From Poa pratensis (taxonomy: Eukaryota; Streptophyta; Magnoliopsida; Poales; Poaceae), in the NCBI GenBank assembly GCA_947311845.1, contig CAMZMU010000063.1, forward strand, positions 116,452,553 to 116,516,552: DNA of 64,000 bases, given 5' to 3'. Numbering within the stretch: the stretch's first letter is position 1; the number at the start of each line of letters is the position of its first letter. Shown here in pieces: positions 32,444 to 44,869 of the stretch. The translations under genes were made by a program, and so were the position numbers. The notes beneath the pieces were generated by a model. That model was not told the origin of the DNA and did not search any database. It saw only the letters and a list, made by a program, of their open reading frames with translations.

Positions 32444-34500
32444 ATGGTAAGCCCCCTTCTCCTCTCCTTCATCTAGATCCCCTCCTTCCTTGCCCACCGT
32501 CGCCGTCGAATTCGGGCTGCCACCGAGCCCCTGATCCGCGCCCGTGGCGTGCAGTATAGGTGGAATCGCGTAGTCGTACAAAGGAGTGATTTTTTTAAAG
32601 AATTGCAGTTGAGTTTCCCATCAACGTTTACACATGACATCTCTTATATTGTTTGCCCGAACGGTTAGATGAATAACATCATGCACATTGATTCGGTTGG
32701 CTGATAATACCATGCTGGTAATTTAGGCTGATAACATCATGGTGGTAATTTCTGGCATTTGTGCTTGTACTGCAGTCTACAATGAAGGGGCAGACCAGGA
32801 GGGAGAGGCCTAGAGCTCGCCCTCATGGCCTCACCACACAGAAGAGGCAGGAGATAAAGGAAGCGTTTGATCTTTTCGACACCGATAACTCTGGTAATGA
32901 GTCATCTGCTTGTTCGCCCTGCCACTTATTTTCGCCTTCGTATTGCTTCCGTGAGCTGATGAGTTTCTTAACGTGCTCGCACATCAGGAACTATCGACGC
33001 GAAAGAATTAAATGTTGCCATGAGGTAGTAATTTCGTAGCCATTGTCATTTTAACACTTCGTTTGGGGTGTTAGCATTCATGAGTCATGACCCTGACTTT
33101 CTTACTTTGGTTTGTAGAGCCTTGGGATTTGAGATGACAGAAGAGGTACTATTCATCCACCTCACTAATTCTTTTGTTTTGCATTTCCTCCCACTTTATC
33201 AGGAGATCTTGTAGTTGTATGAACAGTCCTAGAACGAGCATACAATTAAGCTGCTCTTCGATTCTTAATGACGTCGTGTCACCCTGAACGTTTCCTATTG
33301 AGTATATCTTTTATGTCGCCTTTCCTATTGATGAGTCCAACCTGTTTTTACTGTATGGCTACCTTTTAATCTAGTAAGAAAGTCCCTCCTACTGACACAC
33401 CTCCTTGCCTTTGGATAATGCAGCAAATCAACCAGATGATTGCTGATGTAGACAAAGATGGCAGTGGATCAATTGATTATGAGGAGTTTGAGCACATGAT
33501 GACTGCCAAGATTGGAGAGAGGGATACTAAAGAAGAGCTTACAAAAGCATTCCGTATTATCGACCAAGATAAAAATGTAAGGTTTCAGTCTTCCTTCCTT
33601 GTACACATCATCTAGATTATTATTTTGGTTGACTGCATCTTTCCAAGTAATCAAATGGCTAGTTGCCTCTCAATAGACAAGTTTCTCTTACTAGACATTT
33701 GCGCAGTTCTTCTTCTTCCAGGTGCTTAATTGATTGGCATTTGTTTCACTTCTAGATGCGCAATCACTTAACCATGTTAGTTAATATAGGTAACTTAACT
33801 ACTCCCTCAGAATCATAATGTGTGTCATTTTAGAATCTTTGCCTGTCGGACATTTTCCATTTTCAGAAACAATATGAATATTTAGAAAATAGACTAATAC
33901 TAGATGCATGATGAAACATACGGAGTAATATGCAATGCATACTTAATTTCATTCAAAGCAACATGTTTGTATAGAAATTGACGGTCTAAATGTCCCTTAG
34001 AAAGCTGTGTTAAGTCTACGACCCAGGTTTGTCTTAGACATGGTACTGGATATCTCTTGGTGGCTTGATGCAGAATGATGATTTCATCTTTTTCGTTAAT
34101 AATGCCTTGTGGAGCTCACTGTCTGCAGTAAACACAATAGCTGTTATAACTGTACAATGTTCGAACAGATTGCCCTTTTGAAGAGTGCTAAAATAACTCG
34201 AGTACATTGTGTGACTCTTGCAGGGGAAGATTTCTGATGTTGACATTCAGCGTATCGCCAAAGAGCTGGGTGAAAACTTCACTCTCCAAGAGATCCAGGA
34301 AATGGTACATGAGGCAGATCAAAATGGTTAGCTCTTTTCTCTTTTTGCTGAGTACTCGAAAAGAACATCATTTATCTGAACCTTATCCTACCGGGGAATC
34401 AGGTGGTTTAACTTCAGTTCCGTCATTTGTCACAGGTGATGGCGAGATAGATTTCGGTGAGTTCGCGAGGATGATGAAAAAGACCAACTATGGTTACTAG
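32444..34500 (+). CDS. CEN: Centrin (caltractin), EF-hand calcium-binding protein
   Basis: Centrins are calmodulin-related proteins of microtubule-organising centres. In plants they also act in nuclear DNA repair with RAD4/XPC and in the TREX-2 mRNA-export complex. Seven exons: 32444-32446, 32776-32893, 32988-33024, 33118-33145, 33424-33576, 34224-34326, 34436-34500. All introns are GT-AG and the phases are consistent, giving 168 residues. A basic N-terminus precedes [19 protein letters not shown], which is diagnostic of centrins. EF loops lie at 36-47 ([12 protein letters not shown]), 72-83 ([12 protein letters not shown]), 109-120 (DQDKNGKISDVD, with Asp at position 12) and 145-156 ([12 protein letters not shown]). 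The protein ends MMKKTNYGY. The coding part of exon 1 is only the ATG, which sits directly against its GTAAGC donor; the next in-frame Met is residue 4. No lesion was seen, and the gene is probably functional. Confidence 0.92.
33799..33925. repeat. Decayed Stowaway-like MITE in centrin intron 5
   Basis: The stretch starts 'actccctcagaatcataatg' and ends near 'catacggagtaata', which are partial matches to Stowaway termini in opposite orientation. It lies wholly within an intron. Confidence 0.45.
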
Positions 34501-35260
34501 ACGGATTTCAGCTGAGAGTGTCTGATCTTTGTGTAGTTGTTCAATAACCACCTCATGTTTACCTAATGTACGTACTACTGTATGTATTTACTCAGAACGA
34601 TACTGGTGAACTCTGTGTTCTTAAGTAGGGTGACATGTTTGCGCAGTCGTGCTATCTGGCTGTATCATCCTCTACCCTGCGATGTATTGTCCGAAGTCAA
34701 ATAACCCCGTTTATTTTCGCTTTGGTAGCCATTTTGTGTTCACCTGACATTTGGCTGCATTTTGCCGTGGGAATTGAGTTGCTGAAATCTTGATTGATAC
34801 CGCAGGTTGATGCATTTTTCTGTGAGTAAAAGCGGGCCATAACAGCATTACCAACCACACCGAATGAGTCATCAGTGTCAAGCTTTCAGCATTCAGCAAT
34901 GCCCTGTGCGTCAGGGATCTCTGCAGTATCTGCTGATATTTCAGTTAGCCGGTATAGGTTAGGTCTGGGCACCAACACCAACTAACGAATGTCGTTTGTG
35001 GATGGATCGACGGACGATGGACCAGGAGCATTTAGGTTAGAGCATCTCTACCCGAAAACTCGTAAGAGCGCTCGAGCTCGCTTGCACCCGAAATTTTCAC
35101 TACAGCAAGCATCGCAATCGCAGGCTCATTTAAAGCCCTAGGTACACAGATTTGCCGAGTGTATCAAATACATGCACCTATCACTTGGCACGCACGGTCA
35201 TTTATTGAGCCAGCACAATCATTCCTGGACTCTTCTCTTGCAAGGAACGGGGAAAGGTGA
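34501..35260. other. Centrin 3' flank and intergenic sequence
   Basis: The 3' untranslated region probably extends a few hundred bases. No further gene recognised. A 'gagcatctctacc' word at 35041 resembles one terminus of a DNA element, but no partner end was found. Confidence 0.4.
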
Positions 35261-35264
35261 AAAA

Positions 35265-36375
35265 ACAATTTACCGCGTGAACATTGTCTGTTGTAAGCCC
35301 ACGAATGTTTATTGAACCCATCAATTTTTCTTTGACCCCTAAAATAAATTTCCTTTTAACATGTGATATTCTGTGAATCCTGTGCAACTATTTTTTGAAC
35401 CATGAACAAATATTTTAGAAACCATGAACCTTTTTTAAGCCCACAAATATTTATTTAAACCCTTAACATTTTTGTAACCAGATGAACAATTTATTGGTAC
35501 CGGGAAAATATTTTTAACCTGTGAATATTTTCCTAACCCGTGATTTTTTTTTCTGAAAACCGTGGAAGTATTTTCTTACCCGTGAATGCTTTTTTACCAT
35601 GACAAGTTTAAAAAAAACATGAACATTTTTTTGAACCGTGAATATGTTTTTAACCACGTGAATATTTATTTTAATTCAACCCATAAGAAATATAGAACCA
35701 TGTCAAATGTTTCTTATAAACTAGTGATTATTTTTTAAAGCGGAGTTATTTTGGAACGAGTGAACCTTATATTGGAGCCAATGAAAATATATTTTAACGC
35801 GTGAATATTTTTTGAATCCTGTGAAAGTATCTATTTTAGTTCCTCGAATGTTTTTAGCCCATCAATTTATTTGACCCCCCTAGAATATTTTAGAAATCTC
35901 ACGATTTCCTTTTGAACATGTGAATATTTTTTAAATCCCGTGCAACTATTTTGTGAACCATGAAAAAATATTTTATAAACCATGAATATTTTTTCGACCC
36001 ACAAAAATTTAGTTAAACCCTTAACATTTTTTTGAACCACATGAACATTTTATTGGAGCCATGAAAATATTTTCTAACCCATGAGTAGTTTTCTGAATCC
36101 GTGGAAGTATCTTTTGAACCACATGGAAGGTTTTTTGGACCCCTGAACATTTTTTGAAACCATAGAATATTTATAGAAATCATATGGATTTTTGTTGAAC
36201 CTTTGAACATTTTCTTAATCCTGTTGACAAATATTTTTGTGAACCATGAAGATTTTTCAAGCGTCATGAACATATTTTCGAGCACTGTAAATAGCTATTT
36301 CAACTAGTAATATATTTTATACCCCATGAACAATTTTTCTAACACGTGAATTTGCTTTAAAATATAAAATATTTT
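35265..36375. repeat. Degenerate minisatellite of 'accatgaacattttt' type
   Basis: More than 1.1 kb consists of irregular units built from 'aacc(a)tgaa' or 'cccgtgaa' followed by a run of T with 'ata' variants, spaced by about 25-35 bp. Examples lie at 35395, 35629, 35955 and 36235. Unit order and length vary and no unit is exactly conserved. No coding potential is credible. Confidence 0.75.
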
Positions 36376-37450
36376 AGTCAAAAGGAAACCATTGTACTCG
36401 TCACGATTTTCGTTTGCCCTCGCTCGGGGCATGCAGTCACCGAGCCTTAATTCGCATACATGTTGTTCCATTCCCCGCTTTGTAAAAAGTAAAATATATG
36501 CCTAAAGGTCAATGCGCACGAACTGTCACAGCTCCACGATCAATGCCCTTTTTTGACAAAGACAATCAATGCCCATGCATTTACTCAATCTATCTAACAA
36601 TGTACACCCGCTGTATGCCTGTATGCCATACCTGTACCAGAACCATAGACATAGACATACATGGGACCGCCTGTTACTCCACCCTGGCACCACATGAATC
36701 CACTACCGCGTAGACACGTAGCCCAGGAGCGAGCGAGCCCGAGCACACAAAATCTGCGTCCCATCTCTACCCCAATACTCCCAATAGCGCTATTAAATGC
36801 GCTGGATGTAAAATCACACCCACTCGCGCTCCCCATAGCGTGTTACGTCCGGCCCGACCCTATAATTCGTCCAATGCTATCAGGCTGACCCAGACTCATT
36901 GGGAGTTGCTTGGGAGAATCCGACGAAGCACCGCCACATGAGATACCGAAAGGCGGGTCGGCGTTGTCATAGAGACAGTTAAACCCTTGTATAAAAAAAA
37001 ATGCGACAGTTAAACCCTATTTTTTCTCTTCTTTTCCCACAGTCCCAATTCATTTCCTGTATGGTCGCCGCTCTCTAGCACCTCGCCTAGGCCGCGCTGG
37101 CACTCGTCACTCGCCGGGCACAAAAATCGTGGCGTCCCTCCTCCGTCTCGACTAGGCCTTCCCGCGCTGGCTCTCGTCTACTCACTTGGCACATAGCTCC
37201 CGATGACCTCGTGCTCTCTCCTTGCACTCAAAAAGTGTTCGGACGATTGCCTTAGTAGGGTTCAATTTTCAGAATATTCCCGATGGTGGCTATTGGTTGA
37301 TTGATTGCTTGATTCCTATAGATTATGGATAGCGTCGATGAGTTGATGGAAGACTAAGCCAATATCGCATGGCAGCATCTCACAGTGATATTAACGTGCT
37401 TCGTCGCTCTCAGATATTTGCGAAACTTGTTAACGGCATTACTGTAGTGG
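36376..37450. other. Intergenic, no gene recognised
   Basis: Mixed sequence. Part of the right side may belong to the decayed Harbinger element whose transposase remnant begins near 37461. Confidence 0.4.
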
Positions 37451-37460
37451 TCAACTATGA

Positions 37461-37800
37461 AATCAATGCCACCCGTACAACAAAGGTTACTACGTAGCGG
37501 ATGGTATCTATCCAAGATAATCGACATTTATGAAGACAACCCCCGATCCTCTTGGTCAGAAAAACCTTGGTTTCGAAAAGAACAAGAGAGCGCAAGGAAG
37601 CATGATCAACAGGAATTTGATGTGTTTCAATCTCAGTTTGCTATTGCCCGTACGTTGCTCTTACCTGGTCCATCGATATGATGTGGATGCCATAAATGTT
37701 GTGTGACCATTCACGACATGATCATCAAGAGTGAGCGCGGAAACCCAATGAATGATTCTCATCCGTACGATCACCAGGATCCTCTCGCAACTGTGATCAC
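37461..37800 (+). pseudogene. PIF/Pong-type Harbinger transposase remnant
   Basis: In one frame 'NKGYYVADGIYPR' then 'STFMKTTPDPLGQKNLGF' matches the conserved YYLADGIYP(K/R)W(A/S)TFVK region of Harbinger DDE transposases. After a frame change, KEQESARKHDQQEFDVFQ and QFAIAR match the KQE..RKDVERAFGVLQ.RFAI.R region. A further change gives IHDMIIKSERGNP, which matches (M)HNMI(I/V)E.ER near the C-terminus. A stop follows the YP(R) motif. The enzyme is normally on an ORF separate from the Myb-like helper. Only the C-terminal third is visible and it is dead. Confidence 0.7.
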
Positions 37801-38769
37801 CAGGTGTGGGTGAAATTTTCTGATTTTCTCGCCATGCATGCGGACATCATGATGAAATTATTCATGATTACTCCATGTGCTACCCTTGCGCCATGTTGCG
37901 CTTTTATTTCCGAGCCTGCGTGCTCGTGTGTTGCCGGCTCTCGGCATGTAAGAACTATGTGGTTACTGTGGCTTCATTAATTTAAAGCCGGGCTCATCTT
38001 GAGCCTAGGGTCTTGAAATTATTCATGATCAAGTTTGGAAATGATATAGCAAAACATTTGTGGACGTCCAAAGAAATGACGGCTACAAGCTAGTTAATCT
38101 TGGGCTTACTTGTATGAATAATTTTACTTTACTTTTAAATATCGTACCCACGGCCGACACCGAATGAACACGGTGGGTACAGTGTGTACAGTCTTCTTCA
38201 TTCCTGTGCCGCTGCTTCTTCCTGACAGCGTTTATTAATGAATCACAGGGCCACACTGCCACAGTAGCGTTCCTCCTTTTTCTGAACCCGCTTCCAGACT
38301 CTGAAAAAGGCCCTGCCGGCTTTCTACACACCGGGCAAGTCATCGGAAGAGACAACGACATGACCGGGCCACGGACGGGGACCAGCGGCCGTGTGCGTGG
38401 TGGAGCACGGCCCCCTCGTGTCCTCACGCCACGTCCCGCCTCACGTGGGATTAACCCGCGCCGGCGCCGCGGCTCTCCGGCGGTGTCAGCTCCACGTCCT
38501 CACCGGCTCGCCGTTGCCACAGGATTGCTACTGGCTGTCCTGTTTCGTTCGGTCGGCGTCGATGGTGACGGGTTCTTCCGCCTGGGGACGAGAACGTGTT
38601 CGCTGGAGCCTAACGACGCTGTCTCTCTCGGTCCACGTAGCGAAGACATGAGCCATTGCACGCACACACTCGCATAATATTTAATAAAAACTGAAATCAC
38701 GGGAGTCTCGAGGATGAGGAAATGTCTACAGACTCTTCACAGTCAACAACAGACTAAAAATATGAACCT
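37801..38769. other. Intergenic, no gene recognised
   Basis: GC-rich around 38350-38600 with overlapping open frames on both strands, none with family resemblance. Confidence 0.4.
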
Positions 38770-39140
38770 TAAAGTGATGGAGATTTCTGGTTTTAGAAAA
38801 AAAAAATCACATTTATAAGTTTTTGAATGATCTATCCCACAAGTGTGCAAAAATCTCAATTTTAAATACTTTGTATTTTAGGCTACAAAAAAAAATAAAA
38901 AATGTACATATTTGAGTACAGTGAACAGTGCACATTTTCAAATGTACGGATTTTGTCATTTTCGTGTAGCTCATAATATAAAGAATTTTATATTGTCAAT
39001 TTTGCATACTTTTAAGATACATCGTCGACTACATCCAGATTTTTTTAAAGTATAATTTTTTTGAATTTAAAAAAGTAAAAAAGAGCTCTGTATTTCGGGA
39101 GGCGAAATGAATTTTCGTCTGAAAGGTGATCTTTTATAAA
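38770..39140. repeat. Dispersed AT-rich repeat, third copy
   Basis: Contains 'tttttgtagc/ctacaaaaaa'-type words, 'gagtacagtgaacagtgcac', 'aagatacatcgtcgactaca' and 'ccagatttttttaaag'. They occur in the order seen at 1690-1980 and 27230-27390. The family resembles old grass repeats with a central 'gtgaacagtgc' motif. Confidence 0.55.
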
Positions 39141-39239
39141 CAGAGAGGTCAACCGCTCCAGTAGACATGCACCAATGATACCATAGACAACGTGATCAAT
39201 TTGATACAAGGACCAACCAAAATTACTTTACAGTTAGTA

Positions 39240-39372
39240 CTCCCTCTGTTACTAAATATAAGACCTTTTTAGTTTGTATTCGCACGTATATAGAGTGAAA
39301 TGAGTGAATTAACACTCTAAATACATATGAATAAAGAAAAAACTAAAAAAACTTATAATTTGGGACGAGGGG
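39240..39372. mobile_element. Stowaway (Tc1/mariner) MITE
   Basis: Starts CTCCCTCTGTTACTAAATAT and ends ...AATTTGGGACGAGGGGG, flanked by TA on both sides (39238-39239, 39373-39374). At 133 bp, it is a typical Triticeae Stowaway. Confidence 0.85.
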
Positions 39373-39374
39373 GT

Positions 39375-40850
39375 ACTATTGTGCAGGATTACAAAGCATG
39401 TTTATATGAGCCAACCTATGTTGGATGGTTAGAATGGTTGTTTTCAGTGGGAGGCACGTTCCCGTTGATAGCAAGCTGACTGTATTGACTTCATCAATTT
39501 CAAAAACCGACCGTCGGGTCAGTCTTTCGGACGTGCTTATAGAGATAGGTCGTGCGTGTGTATGTTCATAGGGGTGAGTATATCCATGTGTACGTGAGCG
39601 TCTGTGTCTGCAGTGTGTCTGTGTTTTGCAAAGAAGAAAAAAAAAGGCATGCATGTTTATCGGTGATATTATTACACTACTCGTATTGGCTAGTGGTTTG
39701 GCTACAAGAGGTGAGGTGGTTGCTTGCAACAGGTGTCACCTCCAAAAGTCCAACGACTCCACCTCCAGAACGTCACGGTTACGGCGCCAGCGACCCGGCC
39801 GGCCGCCTCCGCGTGTGAGCCGTCCGCTTCCCGGTCTAGGCGGGACGACGGAAGATGCATCATGTCGGGATTGCCGTTTCGGTAACCGAAAGAAAGCCTC
39901 GTTACTGGAATCTCTCCCTTTCCATCTTCCACGCCATACCCGACCCGCTCCGGCCAGTTTAGGAAAATTAAATTATTGCAAAGTATACGTGAGAGATAAT
40001 GCTGGTTAATAAACAAGAATATATTCATTCGAAGCCACGAGTTCGAAGCATGCTGTCCAGTACTTAATCTAGCCAAGCACTCGTGTGGCAATCTCCATCA
40101 GGCTTTTCCGTTTGACACCTTATATTTGTCGAAAATTAGATAAGTATGGACGTGAAGTCCACAACCATATATGCTCCTCGACAAATTCATCAAACCCATT
40201 AGCATATCAACACCAAGGTTATAAAAAGTGGGTCTAACGCTTAAACTCGCGTAGACGCTAAGCGGAGGCAAAGCTCGTAGGGATCAACTGCGTCTAAACA
40301 TGCATTTAATTGCGCTTAGCACTTTAATTTTGTAGAAAGGAAAAATACACCTAGCACTTAATATAACCTTGATCAATAATAAGTTGGAATGGTGGCGATA
40401 TAATGTTGATCACGATAATATGAATTGTCCGACATCTTTTAAAATTGCTATCTGGCTAATACATCAGAGAGCTATCTCTCTCGGGTTTTTGTTCACAATT
40501 GTCCAGTATCGGCTATCAGCAAAAGTAAGTTAAAATTTGCCTTGATTAAAGGACAAAAGCTTATGTTTTTCTGGCAATCAACACTATGATATATTATAGT
40601 ACCGCAAAGTATATGATAGAAGTTGATATTTGTTGCAAAAGAACGTACAAACAGTATGGAAGTGGTACCTAGAAAAAGGTGAAGGCACCATTACCAACAT
40701 ATTAGCCACCTTAAATTGAGCATAGAGTTAGCGCTGAAGAGGTGAATAGGTAGATGAAGAACTTAGATACGTTGTTCAACAAAAAAAAAGTGGATACAAA
40801 TGTTTTTCAAGAAAATGACTGTTTTGTAGTTTAAGAAAAATGAGAGGTTA
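39375..40850. other. Intergenic, no gene recognised
   Basis: No recognised coding or repeat boundary. GC-rich around 39760-39960. Confidence 0.4.
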
Positions 40851-40899
40851 TTTTCGGAAAAAGAAGTCCCATCCGCCGCTCCTTGCAGTAATCCCAGGT

Positions 40900-41084
40900 G
40901 TGAAGTGTCCGACCGACCAGTGGACTCACGAGCCCAAGCACACGTACACCACACCCGTCCCTCCTCTCCTCTTCCCAGACGAAAACAAGAAGAGAGAAAT
41001 CCTGAGCACGAAGAGCGGAGACCCGAATCGGCGCGAAAGGAAGCCCCGATCGCTTCGTCCGCAAGGATTCCTCCGCGCCATCGG
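40900..41084 (+). other. Probable 5' UTR exon of the WEB1-like gene
   Basis: A purine-rich leader ('aacaagaagagagaaatcc') ends at a gccatcgG/GTAAGC donor near 41084. The next exon begins after the tttttag acceptor at about 42335, 37 bp before the start codon. Exon limits are inferred from splice signals only. Confidence 0.5.
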
Positions 41085-42371
41085 GTAAGCCTCGTCCCCT
41101 TCTGCTGCAATCCGCCATGAACTCGTGCTGCGCCTCTGATGTCGGAGCTAGCTGCGGCGGTGGCCAGTCCAGTTCTTGATTCTTCGTCTGATGTGGATTT
41201 TGGCATTTGGTCTGGATGATTTCGCAGTGATTTTCTGTTCTGTTGTATAGTTTTTATTGTGGCCAGTTTCGTTCTCCTGGGTACAATCAGTTGCAGGAAG
41301 AATCTAATTTTGATCCTAAAGATGGAAATTTCTTGGTAGTAGTTCATCTAATGGATTAGGGATACTCAGTTTCGTAGTGCAACGAAATCATGGGCTGTCT
41401 AGGAAGAGATTTTCAATATTTTTTTTTGTGTTTGCATGGAAGAAGAGGGCTAGAACCTCGGTGCCATAAAAGCTCTCTGTTTTAGTATTTTTTGCCAATA
41501 TCTCTATGTTTTAGTAGATCAGTCCAGAAGTAGAACTTAAATATTTCACCTTGCTAGGTGCAGTTAGTCCTAAAATATATATTAAACGTGTTAAATCTTA
41601 TGTGAGATTGTACTAGTTGGGATTAAATTATTAATGAGGTTATGCCAAAATATGATCATGTACGGAGATGAGCAAATTCTTCTGGAAGTCAAACATTCAA
41701 GTTTGATTGATGCACATAGGACTGGCCATGATTTAAAGCAAATGGAATTGGACATGATTGGAATGATTTAGCTCATAATTGTTGGCAAATAATGATGATT
41801 CTGGCAGAGAGATATTTTCTCTACCTGGTCCATTATGGCTTTTTTTAGGAGCTATAAAAATTCGTATTCGTATGCGTTCTTTGGTTGTATACTTTTGTTC
41901 TTTATTTGGAAAAGATGGTTTAGGTCATGCATACATAAGGTTGGGTGCAAAAGTAGCTGAATTATTGCAGACAGAAAGTAGGTTCGGTGTCAGTAGGTCT
42001 CAGTGATTAGTGCTTGTAGGGCCGGATCACTAAAGTTGTTTTGGTGACTAGCATACCCAGTTAAGGCACATAGTGATCAATTCTTCTGCAATGCAATTTT
42101 GTTATCTCAACTTCGCTGAGAACATGGATAGAATTGACATACAGAATAAGTTAAGGGTACTTTTAATCGCTTGAGAATTGTTTGTTTCCATACAACATAG
42201 AAAAAATTGTGATGATGATGCTACTTGCCATGATGATTACCTGTGATGCAGTGTAATCTTCTTACTTGCTGGAATTTGTGATATAACATGTATTGTAACC
42301 TGATAGTCACCTTTTCACTGCATAATAATTTTTAGGAGCAAACTGGCCACGAAGTAGTGAAGGCGTAAGAA

Positions 42372-44869
42372 ATGGAATCAACTCATGCATCTGAAGAAAG
42401 TAGCACAAAAGAGTCATCTCCAAGAGGAGATCCAGAACATTTTGCGGATTCACCAACTATGCCTGCTATGAAGGAAGTCATTAACAACGGACATCATGAA
42501 AATCCAGATGCTACATTGGATATCTCTAATGGCCTGCCGGTTACTGCCAATAGTTCAGAGTTAGCTTCACAGGTCCTGGAAAGTTCTCATCCTGATTCAG
42601 TGGAGTGCCACGTAGAATCAAATTCCTCAACAAGTTCAGGTCCTAAAATGCTCTTAAGTTCAGGACCAACTGAGACAGTCACACAATCGTTGAAGGATCA
42701 TGCAGATCAGTCTTCTTCAATATATCCCATCGAAGCGAACCATGCTGAAAACAAGATACGTTATCACAAGAAAATTGCTGTAAAACCAAAAGTGACAGAA
42801 GAGTTGGAAATAAAACCTGACAGTCCATACAAAGGCCTTATTGACACTGCTGCGCCTTTTGAGTCTGTGAGAGAAGCTGTCACCAAGTTTGGAGGAATCG
42901 TCGACTGGAAAGCTCACAAAGTTCAGATGATGGAGGTATTTTTTGTCACTCTTAAAGTCTTAACACTACAGAGGAATCTATGCTCATAGTCGGCGTGATA
43001 AATTACTGCTACATAATTCATTTTGAATAACGTAAAGTGAATTTCCTTTTTATGCAGAGACGCAAGTTCATACAATTTGAACTTGAAAATGCTCAGAAAG
43101 AAATTCCACAGTGCAAACAAGAACTAGAAGATGCAGAGATGGCTAAATCGCGAGTACTTGATGAACTGGCCACCACTAAGAGAATTATAGAAGAGCTGAA
43201 GCATGATCTGGAGAAAGCACAGATGGAAGAAGTTCAAGCAAAACAGGACTCTGAGCTTGCACAGCTCAGGGCGCAAGAAATTGAGCGGGGAGTAGCTGAT
43301 GATTCTAGTTTAATAGCCAAAACCCAAATGGAAGTGGCAAAAGAAAGGCATGAAAAATCTGTTGCTGAACTTAAATCAGTAAATGAGGAGCTGAGAACTT
43401 TACGTGAACAGTATGCTACCTTAGTTATTGAAAGAGACGGTGCAATCAAAAGGGCAGAAGAAGTTTTATCTGCCGGAAAAGAGATAGAGAAGAGAGTGGA
43501 GGCACTGACTGTGGAACTAATCGCATCTAAAGGATCTCTCGAGTTGGCCCATGCTGCACATCATGACGCTGAAGAACGCAGGATCGGTGCAGCATTGGCG
43601 AAAGAGCAAGATTGCCTTGCTTGGGATAGAGAGTTACTCCAAGCACAAGAAGAGCTGCAACAACTGAACACTAACCTTCTGTCCAAAAATGATCTGAAGC
43701 AGAATCTTGATGCAAATATGCGCAAGTTGCATAGCCTCAAGCTTGAGCTTTCATCCTATATGGAGAATATACTGAGTAAAGAAGCCGTGGGAGTTGCCAA
43801 TGAGCTTGAGTCTGAAGATGCCAGACGAAGTAGCAGCTCAGTTAAGCAAATTCTAGCTTCAAAACAGAAAGAGCTGGAGGACGCTAAAGCAACGCTAGAA
43901 AATGCAAAAACTGAGGCAAAGTTGTTAAGACTTGCTGCCACGACTCTCAGATCGGAACTGGATAATGAGAAAGCTTCACTTGACTCATTGCAGCAGAGGG
44001 AAGCCATGGCATCAATTGCAGTGTCTTCACTAGAAGCTGAGCTCAACAGGACGAAGAAAGAGATAGAATCTGTGAGATCCAAGGAAGAAAATGCCCAAGA
44101 GATAATGGTGGATCTTCCTAAGATGTTACAGGAAGCAGCTCAGGAGGCCGAGGATGCCAAGGTGGCAGTTCACTCGACACAAGAGCAACTGAGAAAAGTC
44201 AAGGAAGAAACTGAGCAAACCAGAGCAGCTGCAACTACAGCAAGCACCAGGTTATGTGCCGTTCTCAAAGAAACAGAATCATCCAAAGCATCAGAGAGGC
44301 TAGCACTCGCGGCAGTTCAAGCATTGAACGAAAGCAAAGAGGCCAGCGATGTTGAGGATTCTCCCAGAGGAGTGACACTTCCTCTAAGCGATTATTATGC
44401 TCTTAGCAAGAAAGCACATGAAGCTGAAGTGCTGGCAAATGAGAATGTGACAGAAGCCCTAGCACAGGTAGAGTCGGCGAAAGGATCTGAAACAGAAGGC
44501 CTGCACAGGCTGACTGAAGCATCAAAGGAGATGGATGAGAAGAAGGAAGCTCTTGCTAGGGCGTTGGAGAGATCCGAGAGGGCAAACGAGGGAAAACTCG
44601 CCGCTGAGCAGCAGCTGAGGAAATGGAGATCCGACCATGAGCAGCGCCGGAAAGCGAAAGCTCAGGAAACCGCGAAAAGTGCGGTTAACCCTTTGAGTAG
44701 CCCGTTTGTTGAACAGAAGGCTCCTTACTTGAAAGAGCAGGATTCACGGCTACATATGTCAGGTAGTAGCTATGAGGACTTTGTTCCAAACCGGAAGCTA
44801 CGAAAGAAAAAGTCGTTTCTACCTCGAATGGGCTCATTTTTGTCGAAAAATACTCCGGCACAAACATAA
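42372..44869 (+). CDS. WEB1-like: WEB1-family coiled-coil protein (DUF827)
   Basis: Arabidopsis WEB1 and PMI2 interact and sustain the speed of chloroplast photorelocation movement under blue light, through cp-actin filaments; other family members are less studied. Coding exons 42372-42935 and 43058-44869 (phase 0, GT-AG) give 791 residues, close to the length of WEB1. Residues 1-150 are Ser/Glu-rich and disordered. Around 152-187 lies the family signature ([39 protein letters not shown]). Residues about 190-700 are almost uninterrupted heptads rich in Glu, Lys, Ala and Leu, a long coiled coil. The C-terminus has [17 protein letters not shown], also typical, and ends in a basic tail ([19 protein letters not shown]). 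The ATG follows an upstream 5' UTR intron. No lesions were found. It is likely functional and cytosolic. Confidence 0.9.

Noticed and set aside
32119..32472. Minus-strand frame with a Gln run opposite the centrin leader
   Set aside because: The Gln run is the complement of the CTG repeat in a GC-rich leader; no domain is visible. It may be untranslated.
35039..35115. Possible DNA-element terminus 'gagcatctctacc'
   Set aside because: Only one end is seen; no partner terminus nearby.
35260..36380. Regularly spaced short repeats reminiscent of a CRISPR array
   Set aside because: Units are diverged, T-rich and of uneven spacing, in a plant genome; no conserved repeat of 24-40 bp.
41779..42006. 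75-residue frame in the WEB1-like 5' UTR intron
   Set aside because: It lies in an intron by splice evidence and has no family resemblance; the length is expected by chance.
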